Assembly (NCBI RefSeq): GCF_027923545.1
Contig: NZ_BROH01000002.1
Coordinates: forward strand, 310,001 to 374,000
Origin: Sinisalibacter aestuarii
GTDB taxonomy: Bacteria; Pseudomonadota; Alphaproteobacteria; Rhodobacterales; Rhodobacteraceae
DNA: 64,000 nt
Direction: 5' to 3'
Shown here in pieces: positions 9,152-17,398 of the stretch. The position numbers and the translations under genes were made by a program. The notes below the pieces were generated by a model, which was not told the DNA's origin, did no database searches, and worked only from the letters and a program-made list of their open reading frames with translations. The first letter of the stretch is position 1; every line of letters starts with the position of its first letter.

Positions 9152-9588
9152 GTTGATCCTCTTTGGTCCTTCAGTGCGGTACTTGATACTTTCCTGACGC
9201 ATACTTTGTGGAGAAACAACCAAAGATCAGGTATGAATTTCAGTACTGCCTACTCCCTCTAGATATCAGAGATGACGCAATCGGAGCCTAAACTGTGAAC
9301 GCTGCCGTGGGATAGGCGCGCTATTTGCCGATATCACGTGCACGGTACGGTGTTCGAAGTCCTAGGTAGGGACGGGCGCCATATAGGGCCTTCCCGCCAG
9401 AGGAATCCGTGGCCGGTGCGGATCCTTGGAGAGGCGATTCTGGCCGCGCCCGAACCAAATCCGGTAAGATCAGCTTCAGAAACTGCGCCCCCATGCTGCC
9501 ACACTCAGCATGTAACAGGCAGGTTGATTGCGTCGGTGACAAGGCTGGAATAATTTCGGGCGACTCTGATCCACGGGAAATTGTCTGC
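9152..9588. other. Intergenic region with a repeat copy, upstream of lacI
   Basis: These 437 bases separate the leftward hypothetical operon from the rightward LacI gene. No supported gene is seen. They hold the promoter of the leftward operon (not pinned down), repeat copy A (9352-9437), and the untranslated leader of the regulator gene. An open frame that extends the regulator upstream to 9409 runs through the repeat and is taken as chance. Confidence 0.5.
9352..9437. repeat. 86-base direct repeat, copy A (left flank of sugar cassette)
   Basis: It aligns without gaps to 19997-20082 with 72 of 86 identical bases. Conserved blocks include GTTCGAAGTCCTAGGT and GGATCCTTGGAGA. Within it, the GGAATCCGT arm and a later CGGATCC arm can pair as an imperfect hairpin. 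The two copies bracket the LacI/ABC/sugar-enzyme cluster. Confidence 0.75.
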
Positions 9589-10611
9589 ATGTCTTTGAAT
9601 TCAACCTCACGCCGACCGACGTTGGCTGACGTTGCCAAAGCTGCTGGGGTGTCGCGCAGCCTCGCATCACTGGCCTTACGAGGCGAAGGGAACGTGCGGT
9701 CCGAAACTCGGGCCCGGGTCGAGAAGGTCGCCCGTGAATTGAACTACCGCCCCAATCTTGCGGCCCGTTCACTGGCCAGCGCACGCACATCCTACCTCGG
9801 GGCCATCGTCGGGGATGTAACCAATCCTCTGCAGGCTCAGATTGCCCGGTTTGCCGCGATCGAGGCGGAAGCACAGGGGTATCCGACGATCGTGTCGCTC
9901 GATGCCGACACCGACGAGAAAGCCGAACATGCCCTAGAGTCCTTGCTGGCCCATAGAGTGGCGGGTGTGATCCTGATCGAGTCCCCCTATGAGAAGCCCG
10001 CGATTGCGAAGATCGCTCAACGTATTCCGAGCGTTTATATCGGTCGACTGCTCAAGATCGTGGATATCGACAGCGTCACGACCGACCATGTCGCCGGCGC
10101 CACGAGCGTGGTCGACCACCTTGTCGCACAGGGATGCCGGCGGATATTGCATGTGGGCGGCGGCGCCTCGCCGGGCGCCGAACGGATGCGCCAAGGCTAT
10201 CGCGCGGCGATGGAACGACATGGCCTGAACGACGAGATCAGCATTATCGAAGCCGCGTATACGGTAGATTCCGGGGCACAAGCGGGACGCGAGATCTTCG
10301 ATGGGGTTCGCCCCGTGCCGGAAGCCATTTTCGTCTGCAATGACCTGGCCGCAATAGGTGTGATTAATGTCGCCGCACGGCGCGGAATCCCGGTTCCAGA
10401 CCGCGTGCGAGTCGTCGGCTATGACGATGTGATGCTCGCAGGCACCGAAACCCTCTCACTCTCGACCGTCAACCAGCCCGCACACGAGCTCGCACGCAAA
10501 GGCGTCTCGGCGATTGTCCACCGCCTCAAACACCCCGAAACGCCTGTTTCCAAACAACTTGTGGCACCTGAACTGATCGTGCGACGCAGCTCGACGTCCC
10601 CCCTTTCCTGA
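9589..10611 (+). CDS. LacI/GalR-family transcriptional regulator
   Basis: This 340-residue repressor has the LacI helix-turn-helix at 11-56 (TLADVAKAAGVSRSLASLAL, then the hinge-side LNYRPN). A periplasmic-binding-protein-like effector domain follows (FVCNDLAAIGVINVAARRGIPVP; VRVVGYDDV). I choose the ATG at 9589 because the HTH begins ten residues later, as usual, and the longer frame runs into a repeat. It lies directly upstream of the ABC transporter, and a perfect palindromic operator sits at 10658-10677. The inducer is presumably the sugar or sugar acid handled by this cassette and is not identifiable from sequence. Confidence 0.92.
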   Translation: MSLNSTSRRPTLADVAKAAGVSRSLASLALRGEGNVRSETRARVEKVARELNYRPNLAARSLASARTSYLGAIVGDVTNPLQAQIARFAAIEAEAQGYPTIVSLDADTDEKAEHALESLLAHRVAGVILIESPYEKPAIAKIAQRIPSVYIGRLLKIVDIDSVTTDHVAGATSVVDHLVAQGCRRILHVGGGASPGAERMRQGYRAAMERHGLNDEISIIEAAYTVDSGAQAGREIFDGVRPVPEAIFVCNDLAAIGVINVAARRGIPVPDRVRVVGYDDVMLAGTETLSLSTVNQPAHELARKGVSAIVHRLKHPETPVSKQLVAPELIVRRSSTSPLS

Positions 10612-10627
10612 TCATTTCCGTTTCACC

Positions 10628-10677
10628 TTGACAATAACGGGACCTCCATATTTATTGTCGTTGGAGCGCTCCAACGA
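10628..10677 (+). promoter_or_regulatory. Promoter with LacI-type operator for the sugar cassette
   Basis: A consensus -35 TTGACA lies at 10628-10633, and an AT-rich -10 candidate (TTTATT, 10651-10656) follows at 17-base spacing. Immediately downstream is the perfect 20-base palindrome TCGTTGGAGCGCTCCAACGA (10658-10677). Its central CG-containing symmetric form is typical of LacI-family operators. It overlaps the expected start point, so repression by the adjacent LacI protein is the simplest reading. Confidence 0.75.
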
Positions 10678-10730
10678 TCCCTGATGCGGGATGCGCTGAT
10701 TGCACGGAATTGCATCAAGACGGGGGAAAT

Positions 10731-11819
10731 ATGGTAGCGATACGATTGCAGGACATCCGCAAGTCTTATGGCCCTGTCGAGGTGATCAAAGGCGTCAGCT
10801 TCGAAGCCGAGCAAGGCGAGTTTGTCGTGTTTGTTGGCCCTTCCGGGTGCGGCAAATCCACGATTCTGCGCATGATTGCGGGATTGGAGAAGCCGGACAG
10901 CGGTGAGATCTATTTCGGCGATGACCGCTACACCGACGTCCCTCCCGGCAAACGTGAAATCGGCATGGTGTTCCAGTCTTACGCGCTCTATCCGCACATG
11001 TCGGTTGCCGACAACATGACTGTGAGCCTGCGTTTGGCAGGCGTGCCCAAGACAGACCGCCGCAAACGCGCTGTCGAGGTCGCGAGGATGCTCAAACTAG
11101 ACGAGCTCCTCGACCGCAAGCCGGCAGAACTGTCCGGTGGTCAGCGCCAGAGGGTAGCCATCGGCCGCGCCATCGTTCGCGACCCTAAAGCGTTTCTCTT
11201 TGACGAACCGCTGTCAAACCTTGACGCGGCCTTGCGAGTCGAAACCCGGCTCGAGATCAGTCGGTTGCACCAGCAGATCAACACCACAATGATCTATGTG
11301 ACGCACGATCAGACCGAGGCCATGACCATGGCCGACCGGATCGTTCTTCTCGACGCGGGACAGGTTGTGCAACAGGGCACGCCGCTTGAGCTCTACCGCA
11401 ACCCCGCCAACCTGTTCGTCGCCACATTCCTCGGCTCGCCGAAGATGAATGTCCTCGATGTTGCCGCCGTGTCGCGCGACGGGACCACAGCCCAGCTCAC
11501 CATGGCTGGCGCGTCGCATGTGAGCGTGACCTTGCCATCGCCTGAAACTGCCGACCCGAAATCCATCGGTGTGCGCCCTGAAGATACCCGGATCGTACCG
11601 GAAGGTGAGGGCGTGCTGAGCGGCACAATCATTTCGGCCGAACACCTTGGCAGCGAGGTGCTCGTCCATACCGAGACCGCGGCAGGGCAGATCATTGCCA
11701 AGATGCCGCCCGACTTCTCGGCCCATGCGGGAGACACCGTGTGGGTCGGGTTCAACGTGGCACGCGCGCATCTCTTCGATGCCGATGGGCTGACGATCAA
11801 CAACCACGCCAGGCAATGA
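10731..11819 (+). CDS. ABC transporter ATP-binding protein, MalK/UgpC type
   Basis: This 362-residue ATPase of a carbohydrate importer has Walker A GPSGCGKS (Lys42), a Q-loop in VFQSYALYPHM, signature LSGGQRQRVAIGRAI, Walker B AFLFDEPLSNLD and the switch His in YVTHDQTEAM. A C-terminal TOBE-like regulatory domain follows (about 240-360), as in MalK. The start at 10731 is preferred over an upstream in-frame TTG because GGGGGA precedes it. It is the first gene after the operator and energises the two permeases downstream. Substrate is not fixed by sequence; the neighbours point to a sugar, sugar acid or lactone. Confidence 0.93.
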   Translation: MVAIRLQDIRKSYGPVEVIKGVSFEAEQGEFVVFVGPSGCGKSTILRMIAGLEKPDSGEIYFGDDRYTDVPPGKREIGMVFQSYALYPHMSVADNMTVSLRLAGVPKTDRRKRAVEVARMLKLDELLDRKPAELSGGQRQRVAIGRAIVRDPKAFLFDEPLSNLDAALRVETRLEISRLHQQINTTMIYVTHDQTEAMTMADRIVLLDAGQVVQQGTPLELYRNPANLFVATFLGSPKMNVLDVAAVSRDGTTAQLTMAGASHVSVTLPSPETADPKSIGVRPEDTRIVPEGEGVLSGTIISAEHLGSEVLVHTETAAGQIIAKMPPDFSAHAGDTVWVGFNVARAHLFDADGLTINNHARQ

Positions 11820-11872
11820 GCTGTGGGGTCACACACCGTCGTGACAGACGGGGAGGTCTAGAAAGGAATGAA

Positions 11873-13243
11873 ATGAGTATTCACTTCAAACAACGTGCGC
11901 TGGTTGCGGCATGCGTGGCCAGTTTCGCCGCTTCTCCGGCGCTCGCACAAACTGAGATCAACGTGGTTGGTTTCGGCGCAGGCTTTGCCTGGGCCGACCT
12001 GTTCGGCGCCACCGGCGCCGAGAAAACCCAGAAGCTGCTCGATTTCGAGAAAGAGCACGATATCGTCGTGAACATGGAATTCGCCGACGAAGACGTGGCG
12101 CGCCAGAAGGTGCTTCTCGATCTCGTCAATGGCACTGGCGACTATGACCTGGTCATGCTCGGCAGCGACGGCGCAGTTCAGACCTTCTCCGCTGCCGGCT
12201 ATCTCGAAGCGCTCGGACCGTATCTTGAAACGGCGCCCGACCTGTTCGACCCGGCGAAGGTCTACCCGCCGTTCCTCGAAGCCAACACGGTCGCCGGCGA
12301 ATTGTACGCCCTGCCCTACTATTCCTTCGGCGCCGGCGCGGTCTATCGCAAGGACCTGTTTGACAAATACGGGATCTCCGAATTCCCGAAGACCACCGAA
12401 GAAATGGCGACGGCCCTCCAGACCCTGAAAGACGGCTTCGCCGCTGACGGGATCACCGACGTTTACCCGCTGACCATGCGCGGTGCGCCGGGCGAAGAGC
12501 CCTCGCTCGACCTCAACGGCTTTGTCTACGCCTATGCCGGCTATCCGGCTTGGTTCGAAGGCGGCCCGACCACCCCGGAAGAGATCAAAGCTTCCAAGGC
12601 ACAGCCTATCTTCACGGGTGACTTCAAGGAGGGCTTCTCCACCTTCGTCAACTGGTCGCGGGAATACGGCCCTCCGGGCATCGCTGGCCACACCTGGGTC
12701 GACATGATGAACCTGTACGCCCAGGGCAAGGCTGCAATCCTATTCCCCTCGGCAATCAACGCATTCGCCGGTATTCCGAGCTCCGAAGTTCCGGAAGTGA
12801 AAGAATTCAGCGCCTTCGCGCCGTCGCCGGCCGGCCCCTCGGGCAAGGTTGTGCAGAGCTTCTGGACGTTCTCGGTGGGCGTGAGCGCCTTCTCCAAGAA
12901 CAAGCAAGAGGCCTATGAGGTACTCGCCTTCCTCACCAGCGAAGACGTGATGCGCGATTTCGCCGAAGTGATCGGATGGCCATACACCACCTACCCGTCG
13001 ATCATGCACAGCCCGACGCTCACCGATAAGTGGCCGACGGAAATGCTGGATCAGATCGAAGCCTCGTTCTACGACGCTGATCCGCATTACTTTCCGTACA
13101 TCCCTGAGCTGACCGAGTTCATGGATCATATCGGTACCGCGGCCTCTTCGGCCATCTCCGGTGCCCAGACCATCGATGAAGCACTGGACGAGTTGCAGTC
13201 CTGGGCGACCGAGCGGATGGACCGCGCCGGGTACTACAAATAA
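11873..13243 (+). CDS. ABC transporter extracellular substrate-binding protein (family 1)
   Basis: This is a 456-residue periplasmic receptor. A signal peptide is clear: a basic start (MSIHFKQR), a hydrophobic core and cleavage after SPALAQ-like residues near 24. The mature part has the family-1 solute-binding layout (YDLVMLGSDGAVQTF; ALPYYSFGAGAVYRKDLFDKYGI; GKAAILFPS). The start at 11873 follows AAGGA at good spacing; an upstream in-frame extension overlaps the preceding gene and would hide the signal peptide. It delivers its ligand to the two permeases that follow. Confidence 0.93.
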   Translation: MSIHFKQRALVAACVASFAASPALAQTEINVVGFGAGFAWADLFGATGAEKTQKLLDFEKEHDIVVNMEFADEDVARQKVLLDLVNGTGDYDLVMLGSDGAVQTFSAAGYLEALGPYLETAPDLFDPAKVYPPFLEANTVAGELYALPYYSFGAGAVYRKDLFDKYGISEFPKTTEEMATALQTLKDGFAADGITDVYPLTMRGAPGEEPSLDLNGFVYAYAGYPAWFEGGPTTPEEIKASKAQPIFTGDFKEGFSTFVNWSREYGPPGIAGHTWVDMMNLYAQGKAAILFPSAINAFAGIPSSEVPEVKEFSAFAPSPAGPSGKVVQSFWTFSVGVSAFSKNKQEAYEVLAFLTSEDVMRDFAEVIGWPYTTYPSIMHSPTLTDKWPTEMLDQIEASFYDADPHYFPYIPELTEFMDHIGTAASSAISGAQTIDEALDELQSWATERMDRAGYYK

Positions 13244-13255
13244 TCGCAAGATCTG

Positions 13256-13282
13256 AGCGTCCGGCCAATCTGGCCGGGCGCT
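13256..13282 (+). terminator. Intercistronic hairpin after the binding-protein gene
   Basis: An 11-base-pair stem (AGCGTCCGGCC / GGCCGGGCGCT) with loop AATCT lies between the binding-protein and permease genes. No T-tract follows. This is the usual place for a stem that protects the abundant receptor mRNA or causes partial termination. Confidence 0.65.
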
Positions 13283-13307
13283 TCCTTCCGACGAGAAAGC
13301 GCGACAT

Positions 13308-14156
13308 ATGCTGAGAGACTGGCGTTTCTGGTTCTTCCTTCCCACGCTGCTGGCGCTCGGCATCGTCGTCCTGTTTCCGACCGGGTACCTGCTGTGGATG
13401 AGCCTGGCCCACTGGATAATTACTGAACCCGGCGTCTACTTCGACGGGCTCGCAAACTTCCGCACTCTGTTCCGCTCGGCGAGCTTCTACGACTCTGCCC
13501 GCGTCACAGCCCTCTATTTGTTCTTCTCGACCGTGATCATGATGGTGTTCGCCATGCTCATGGCCCTGGCGCTTCAGCATTCGCGGTCCGGCATCCTGCG
13601 TTCGGCAATTGTCCTGCCGCTGGTCATTCCGCCGGTTGTGGCGGGCTTCACCTGGAGGTTCCTTTTGAACGGCGAGATCGGCTTTCTCGGTGCGTGGCTG
13701 TTCCCGATGGTTGGTCTCGACGTGAACATGCTTTCGAACCCATCCGGCGCACTTGTGTCCGTGATCATTGCGGATGTCTGGAGTCGGACGCCATTCATGT
13801 TCCTGATCTTCCTTGCCGCCCTGCAAGGCATTCCTCGAGACTACTACGAGGCGGTCCGGCTCGACGGGGCGACGGCGGTGCAGGAATTCTTCACTGTTAC
13901 GCTGCCGCTGATGCGTTCGGCCGTCGCCGTGGCCCTCCTGTTTCGGGTGGTCGATGCGATCAACACTTTTGAGCTCATTTACGTGATGACGAAAGGTGGC
14001 CCGGGTCGAGCGACGCAGACCCTCTCGCTCCTCGGCTGGAAGACGGCATTTCAGAACTATGACCTTGGCGGCGCTGCGGCACTCGGTGTGGTGATGCTCG
14101 TCGTCACGACGATCAGCGCAGGCATCATGTTTGCACGATTCATGAGGAAAGCGTGA
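13308..14156 (+). CDS. ABC transporter permease, MalF type
   Basis: This 282-residue inner-membrane permease has about six hydrophobic segments, starting with FWFFLPTLLALGIVVLFPTG. The EAA loop that docks the ATPase is YYEAVRLDGATAVQEFFTVTLPLM, with the conserved EAxxxDGA...P pattern. The start ATG at 13308 follows the intercistronic hairpin. It overlaps the next permease by four bases, which fits an obligate heterodimer. Confidence 0.93.
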   Translation: MLRDWRFWFFLPTLLALGIVVLFPTGYLLWMSLAHWIITEPGVYFDGLANFRTLFRSASFYDSARVTALYLFFSTVIMMVFAMLMALALQHSRSGILRSAIVLPLVIPPVVAGFTWRFLLNGEIGFLGAWLFPMVGLDVNMLSNPSGALVSVIIADVWSRTPFMFLIFLAALQGIPRDYYEAVRLDGATAVQEFFTVTLPLMRSAVAVALLFRVVDAINTFELIYVMTKGGPGRATQTLSLLGWKTAFQNYDLGGAAALGVVMLVVTTISAGIMFARFMRKA

Positions 14157-14986
14157 TGAGCGGCTACGCAGGACAATCCATCTGGAAATCTCTGGGACGC
14201 GCGGCGTTTCTGTCGGTCGCCGTCAGCTTCGTGCTCTTCCCGATCCTCTGGCTCGCACTGGGTTCGGTAAAAACACGGAACGGCGCGCTGGCCGTGCCAC
14301 CCGAATTCATCTTCCAGCCAGATTTCACGGCCTATACCCGAATATTCACGCAAGGCTTTCTCGGTTCTTTCCAGACCAGTCTCACCATCGCGCTGACCAA
14401 TGTGGTGCTGACTATGGTGCTCGGAGTGCCGGCCGCCTATGCGCTCACCAGAATGACCGGCAAAGTGCAGGAGAACCTCTCCTTCTGGCTGCTTTCGGTT
14501 CGTATGGCGCCGCTGTTTGCCGTGATCATCCCTCTCTATGTTCTATTTCGCGGGATCGGTCTTCTCGATACGCCGATCGCCGTCGCTCTCGCGCACCTGA
14601 CCCTGACCCTGCCGATGGCGATCTGGATGCTCGTGACCTATTTCCGCTCGATCCCGATCGACTTGGATCAGGCGGCACTTCTGGACGGCGCCACCCGGCT
14701 TCAGGTGCTTTGGATCGTGATCCTCCCGATCGCCCGGCCGATGCTGGCCTCTGTCGGGATTATCGTGTTCATCTTCTCGTGGAACGAATTCCTGCTCGCA
14801 TTCATCCTGACCTCACGCGACGCCCAGACGGTGCCTGTCGCCGTGGCCTCGATGGCCGGGACCATGTCGTTTGACTGGCCGCTCATCGCGGCAGTCTCAA
14901 TTGTCTCGATGATCCCTGCCCTGCTGTTTGTCGGGGTTGCACAGCGCCATATCGTGTCCGGCCTCGGCGCGGGGGCAGTGAAATGA
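14153..14986 (+). CDS. ABC transporter permease, MalG type
   Basis: This 277-residue second permease has several membrane helices (LSVAVSFVLFPILWLALGSV; LSVRMAPLFAVIIPLYVLF). Its EAA loop reads DLDQAALLDGATRLQVLWIVILPI. The ATGA overlap with the upstream permease and another with the SDR gene downstream show one continuous translated operon. With the receptor and ATPase it completes a binding-protein-dependent importer. Confidence 0.93.
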   Translation: MMSGYAGQSIWKSLGRAAFLSVAVSFVLFPILWLALGSVKTRNGALAVPPEFIFQPDFTAYTRIFTQGFLGSFQTSLTIALTNVVLTMVLGVPAAYALTRMTGKVQENLSFWLLSVRMAPLFAVIIPLYVLFRGIGLLDTPIAVALAHLTLTLPMAIWMLVTYFRSIPIDLDQAALLDGATRLQVLWIVILPIARPMLASVGIIVFIFSWNEFLLAFILTSRDAQTVPVAVASMAGTMSFDWPLIAAVSIVSMIPALLFVGVAQRHIVSGLGAGAVK

Positions 14987-15705
14987 CCAACCACGTGCTC
15001 ATCACTGGCACCGCAGGCGGTATTGGCCTGGCTCTTGCGGAGGCATTTCTCTCTGCCGGCTGGCAGGTCACCGGGATTGACCGCGACCAGTCTGCGTTGG
15101 ATCGCCCCGGCTATAGCCACTCCTTTTGCGACATCACCGATGAAACTGCGATGGATTCAGCCTTCGATGAAGCGATGGCTCGCGCGCCGCTGCGAGCGGT
15201 AATCGCGAATGCCGCAGTTACTGACATGGCGCATCACACCGTGTTGGAACAAGATTACGCCACCTGGCGCAACGTACTCGACGTCAATGTGAACGGCGCT
15301 TTCGTCACGGCGCGGGCCGGGGCCCGCCGACTCGCACCAGTTGGCTCAGGAAACATCACCTTCATCACGTCGTCGCTCGCCTTCCTCAATCAGGCCAAGG
15401 CGAACGATGGCCCCTACTGCGCTTCGAAATCGGCCGTAGAAATGTTGATGCGCGTGCTCGCGTTGGAGCTCACCAGCAGCGGCGTGAACGTCAACACCCT
15501 GTTCCCCTCGACGAAGATCGCCACAGGGTTCTTCGCCGGCGCCAGCACCGAGGAACAGGCCGAACTCGATCCACCAACGATTCTGAACGACACCGCATTG
15601 TTCCTGGCCAACCTGACCCCGGGAGCTCTGACCGGGCATTCGCTCGATCAGCAACGCTGGGATAGCGACCCCGCATATCGGGCAGAACTTGGAGGACACA
15701 GATGA
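14983..15705 (+). CDS. Short-chain dehydrogenase/reductase (SDR)
   Basis: This is a 240-residue NAD(P)-dependent oxidoreductase. The Rossmann glycine motif TGTAGGIG is at 8-15, NAAV at 75-78, and the catalytic triad is S130, Y144 and K148 (YCASK). An acidic residue follows strand 2 (GIDRD), which favours NAD over NADP. In this operon it most likely oxidises a sugar, lactone or hydroxy-acid intermediate. The exact substrate cannot be read from the sequence. It shares four-base overlaps with the genes on both sides. Confidence 0.9.
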   Translation: MTNHVLITGTAGGIGLALAEAFLSAGWQVTGIDRDQSALDRPGYSHSFCDITDETAMDSAFDEAMARAPLRAVIANAAVTDMAHHTVLEQDYATWRNVLDVNVNGAFVTARAGARRLAPVGSGNITFITSSLAFLNQAKANDGPYCASKSAVEMLMRVLALELTSSGVNVNTLFPSTKIATGFFAGASTEEQAELDPPTILNDTALFLANLTPGALTGHSLDQQRWDSDPAYRAELGGHR

Positions 15706-16451
15706 GCGAACCGATGTTTCTGGAAATGGGAAGAGCGACGCGGCCCGAGATCGAGGCCTTCGTCGCGCGCTGCCCGGTCGCAATCGTCCCACTGGGCTCG
15801 ACCGAACAGCATGGACCGCATTTGCCTACGGCGACCGATACGATCATCGCCGAGGCGATCGCCAAACGCACCGCCGAAAGGAGCATGGGGCTCATCCTGC
15901 CGGGCCAGCCCTATGGCTATGCTTGGGTCTGGAAAGGTGTGCCCGCTTCGCTGACGATGAACTTCGACAGCTACGTGAAGATGATCCACGATACCGCAGA
16001 AAGCCTGGCGTCCTGGGGCGTCAAGGCGATCTATTTCATGTCCGGGCATGGCGCAAATTCGCAAGTCGTCAAACACGCACTGCGTGAGACCATCTCCGAC
16101 AAGATCGACGTGAAAATACTTTACGGCATGTACGAGGGGATCAGGGAGATGGTTTCAGAGGCCGACAGCGATGACTGGCTCGGAGATCTGCACGCAGAGG
16201 AAATCGAAACCTCTCTGATGCTCGCCCTCGCCCCGGAACTGGTGCAGATGGACAAGGCGGTGCGCGATTATCCCGACGCCCCGGCCGACTACGGCAAGTC
16301 GGAAGAATCCATGCGTCACGTGATGAATACCGGCGTCTTTGGCGACGCCACTCTCGCCACCCGCGAAAAGGGCGAACGCTGGCTCGATCTGGCCGCCGAC
16401 CGCTCGGCCGCGTTCTGGCTCAACTTTCTCAAACGGCACGACCTGGCCTGA
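15702..16451 (+). CDS. Creatininase-family metal-dependent hydrolase
   Basis: This 249-residue protein has the creatininase-fold metal ligands: E35 and H37 in GSTEQHGPHLPTATD, D46, H116 in SGHGAN, and E166/E167 in LHAEEIETSLML. The family includes creatinine amidohydrolase, MftE-type peptidases and FAPy deformylases, so the reaction is open. Beside a dehydrogenase and a lactonase candidate, an amide- or lactone-opening step on a sugar derivative is plausible, but this is inference. A good ribosome-binding site (GGAGG) precedes the start, and the start overlaps the SDR stop. Confidence 0.85.
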   Translation: MSEPMFLEMGRATRPEIEAFVARCPVAIVPLGSTEQHGPHLPTATDTIIAEAIAKRTAERSMGLILPGQPYGYAWVWKGVPASLTMNFDSYVKMIHDTAESLASWGVKAIYFMSGHGANSQVVKHALRETISDKIDVKILYGMYEGIREMVSEADSDDWLGDLHAEEIETSLMLALAPELVQMDKAVRDYPDAPADYGKSEESMRHVMNTGVFGDATLATREKGERWLDLAADRSAAFWLNFLKRHDLA

Positions 16452-16468
16452 CTACAACGGAGATTCAG

Positions 16469-17395
16469 ATGTCCGAAATCATGACAGTCAACGGTCCGAT
16501 TTCCCCGGATCAACTTGGCATCACCGACTACCACGAGCACCTCTACGTCGAGCCGCCGGGGTGGTTGCACAAGAACGATCCCGACTTCGCTCTGTCGTCG
16601 GTCGAGAACTCGGCTGCCGAACTGCGCAGGTTTGCCGAGGCCGGCGGGCGCACGCTCTGCGAGCTAACTGCCGTCGACTTTGGCCGCAACGTGAACAAGA
16701 TCAAGGCCGTAGCCGACGCCGTGCCCGAGGTCAACGTGATCATGACCGCGGGCTACAACCGCCCCTACTACATGGGCCGTTGGGCACATTCGGTGTCTGA
16801 AGCCGACATGGTGCGCGACACGGTGCGCGACTGCATGGTCGGCATCGATGGGACCGACGTGAAGGCCGGTATCATCAAGTGCGGGACAGAGTACAACAAC
16901 TTTAACGAGGTTGGGCAGAAGCTGGTCCGCGTTGCTGCTGCCGCGCATCTCGAAACCGACCGACCGATCATCACCCACACCACGGCCGGCACGATGGGTT
17001 ATGAGCAATCCGGGCTGCTGATCGAAAAGGGCGTGAAACCGCACCGGATCGCGCTCAGCCACATGGACCGAAATCCCGACCACGAAGACCATATCCGCAT
17101 TGCCAAACTGGGCGTCTATGTCGGCTATGACTGCTTCGGCAAGACGAAATACGGCCCCGAAACCGTCCGCCTTGCACTTCTGAAGGAAATCTTTGACGCC
17201 GGTGTTCAGGACCGCTTCCTGATCGGCAACGACCTTGGCCGCCCGAGTTACTGGAAAGCCTATAACGGCGGCCCGGGGCTGGACTTCGTGCTGACCGAGT
17301 TCCACCAGCGCTTCCTCGACTATGGATTCACCCAGGCAGACTGGGATCTGCTCACGATCGAAAACCCGCGCCGGTTCTTCTCCGGCGAAGGTTGA
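16469..17395 (+). CDS. Phosphotriesterase-family hydrolase, probable sugar lactonase
   Basis: This 308-residue amidohydrolase-superfamily barrel has H22 and H24 (DYHEHLY), the carbamylated-lysine candidate K137 (AGIIKCG), H170 (IITHTTAG), H198 (ALSHMD) and D255 (IGNDLGR), the complete binuclear metal set. Members of this family in sugar operons are often lactonases for sugar-acid lactones, which fits its place between a dehydrogenase and a kinase. A true phosphotriesterase role is unlikely here. The start has AGGAG-like sequence (CGGAGA) upstream, 17 bases after the creatininase-family gene. Confidence 0.85.
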   Translation: MSEIMTVNGPISPDQLGITDYHEHLYVEPPGWLHKNDPDFALSSVENSAAELRRFAEAGGRTLCELTAVDFGRNVNKIKAVADAVPEVNVIMTAGYNRPYYMGRWAHSVSEADMVRDTVRDCMVGIDGTDVKAGIIKCGTEYNNFNEVGQKLVRVAAAAHLETDRPIITHTTAGTMGYEQSGLLIEKGVKPHRIALSHMDRNPDHEDHIRIAKLGVYVGYDCFGKTKYGPETVRLALLKEIFDAGVQDRFLIGNDLGRPSYWKAYNGGPGLDFVLTEFHQRFLDYGFTQADWDLLTIENPRRFFSGEG

Positions 17396-17398
17396 GCC

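Noticed and set aside
9409-9588. A 60-codon N-terminal extension of the LacI regulator
   Set aside because: It runs through the 86-base repeat and lacks LacI features; the HTH starts ten residues after the ATG at 9589.
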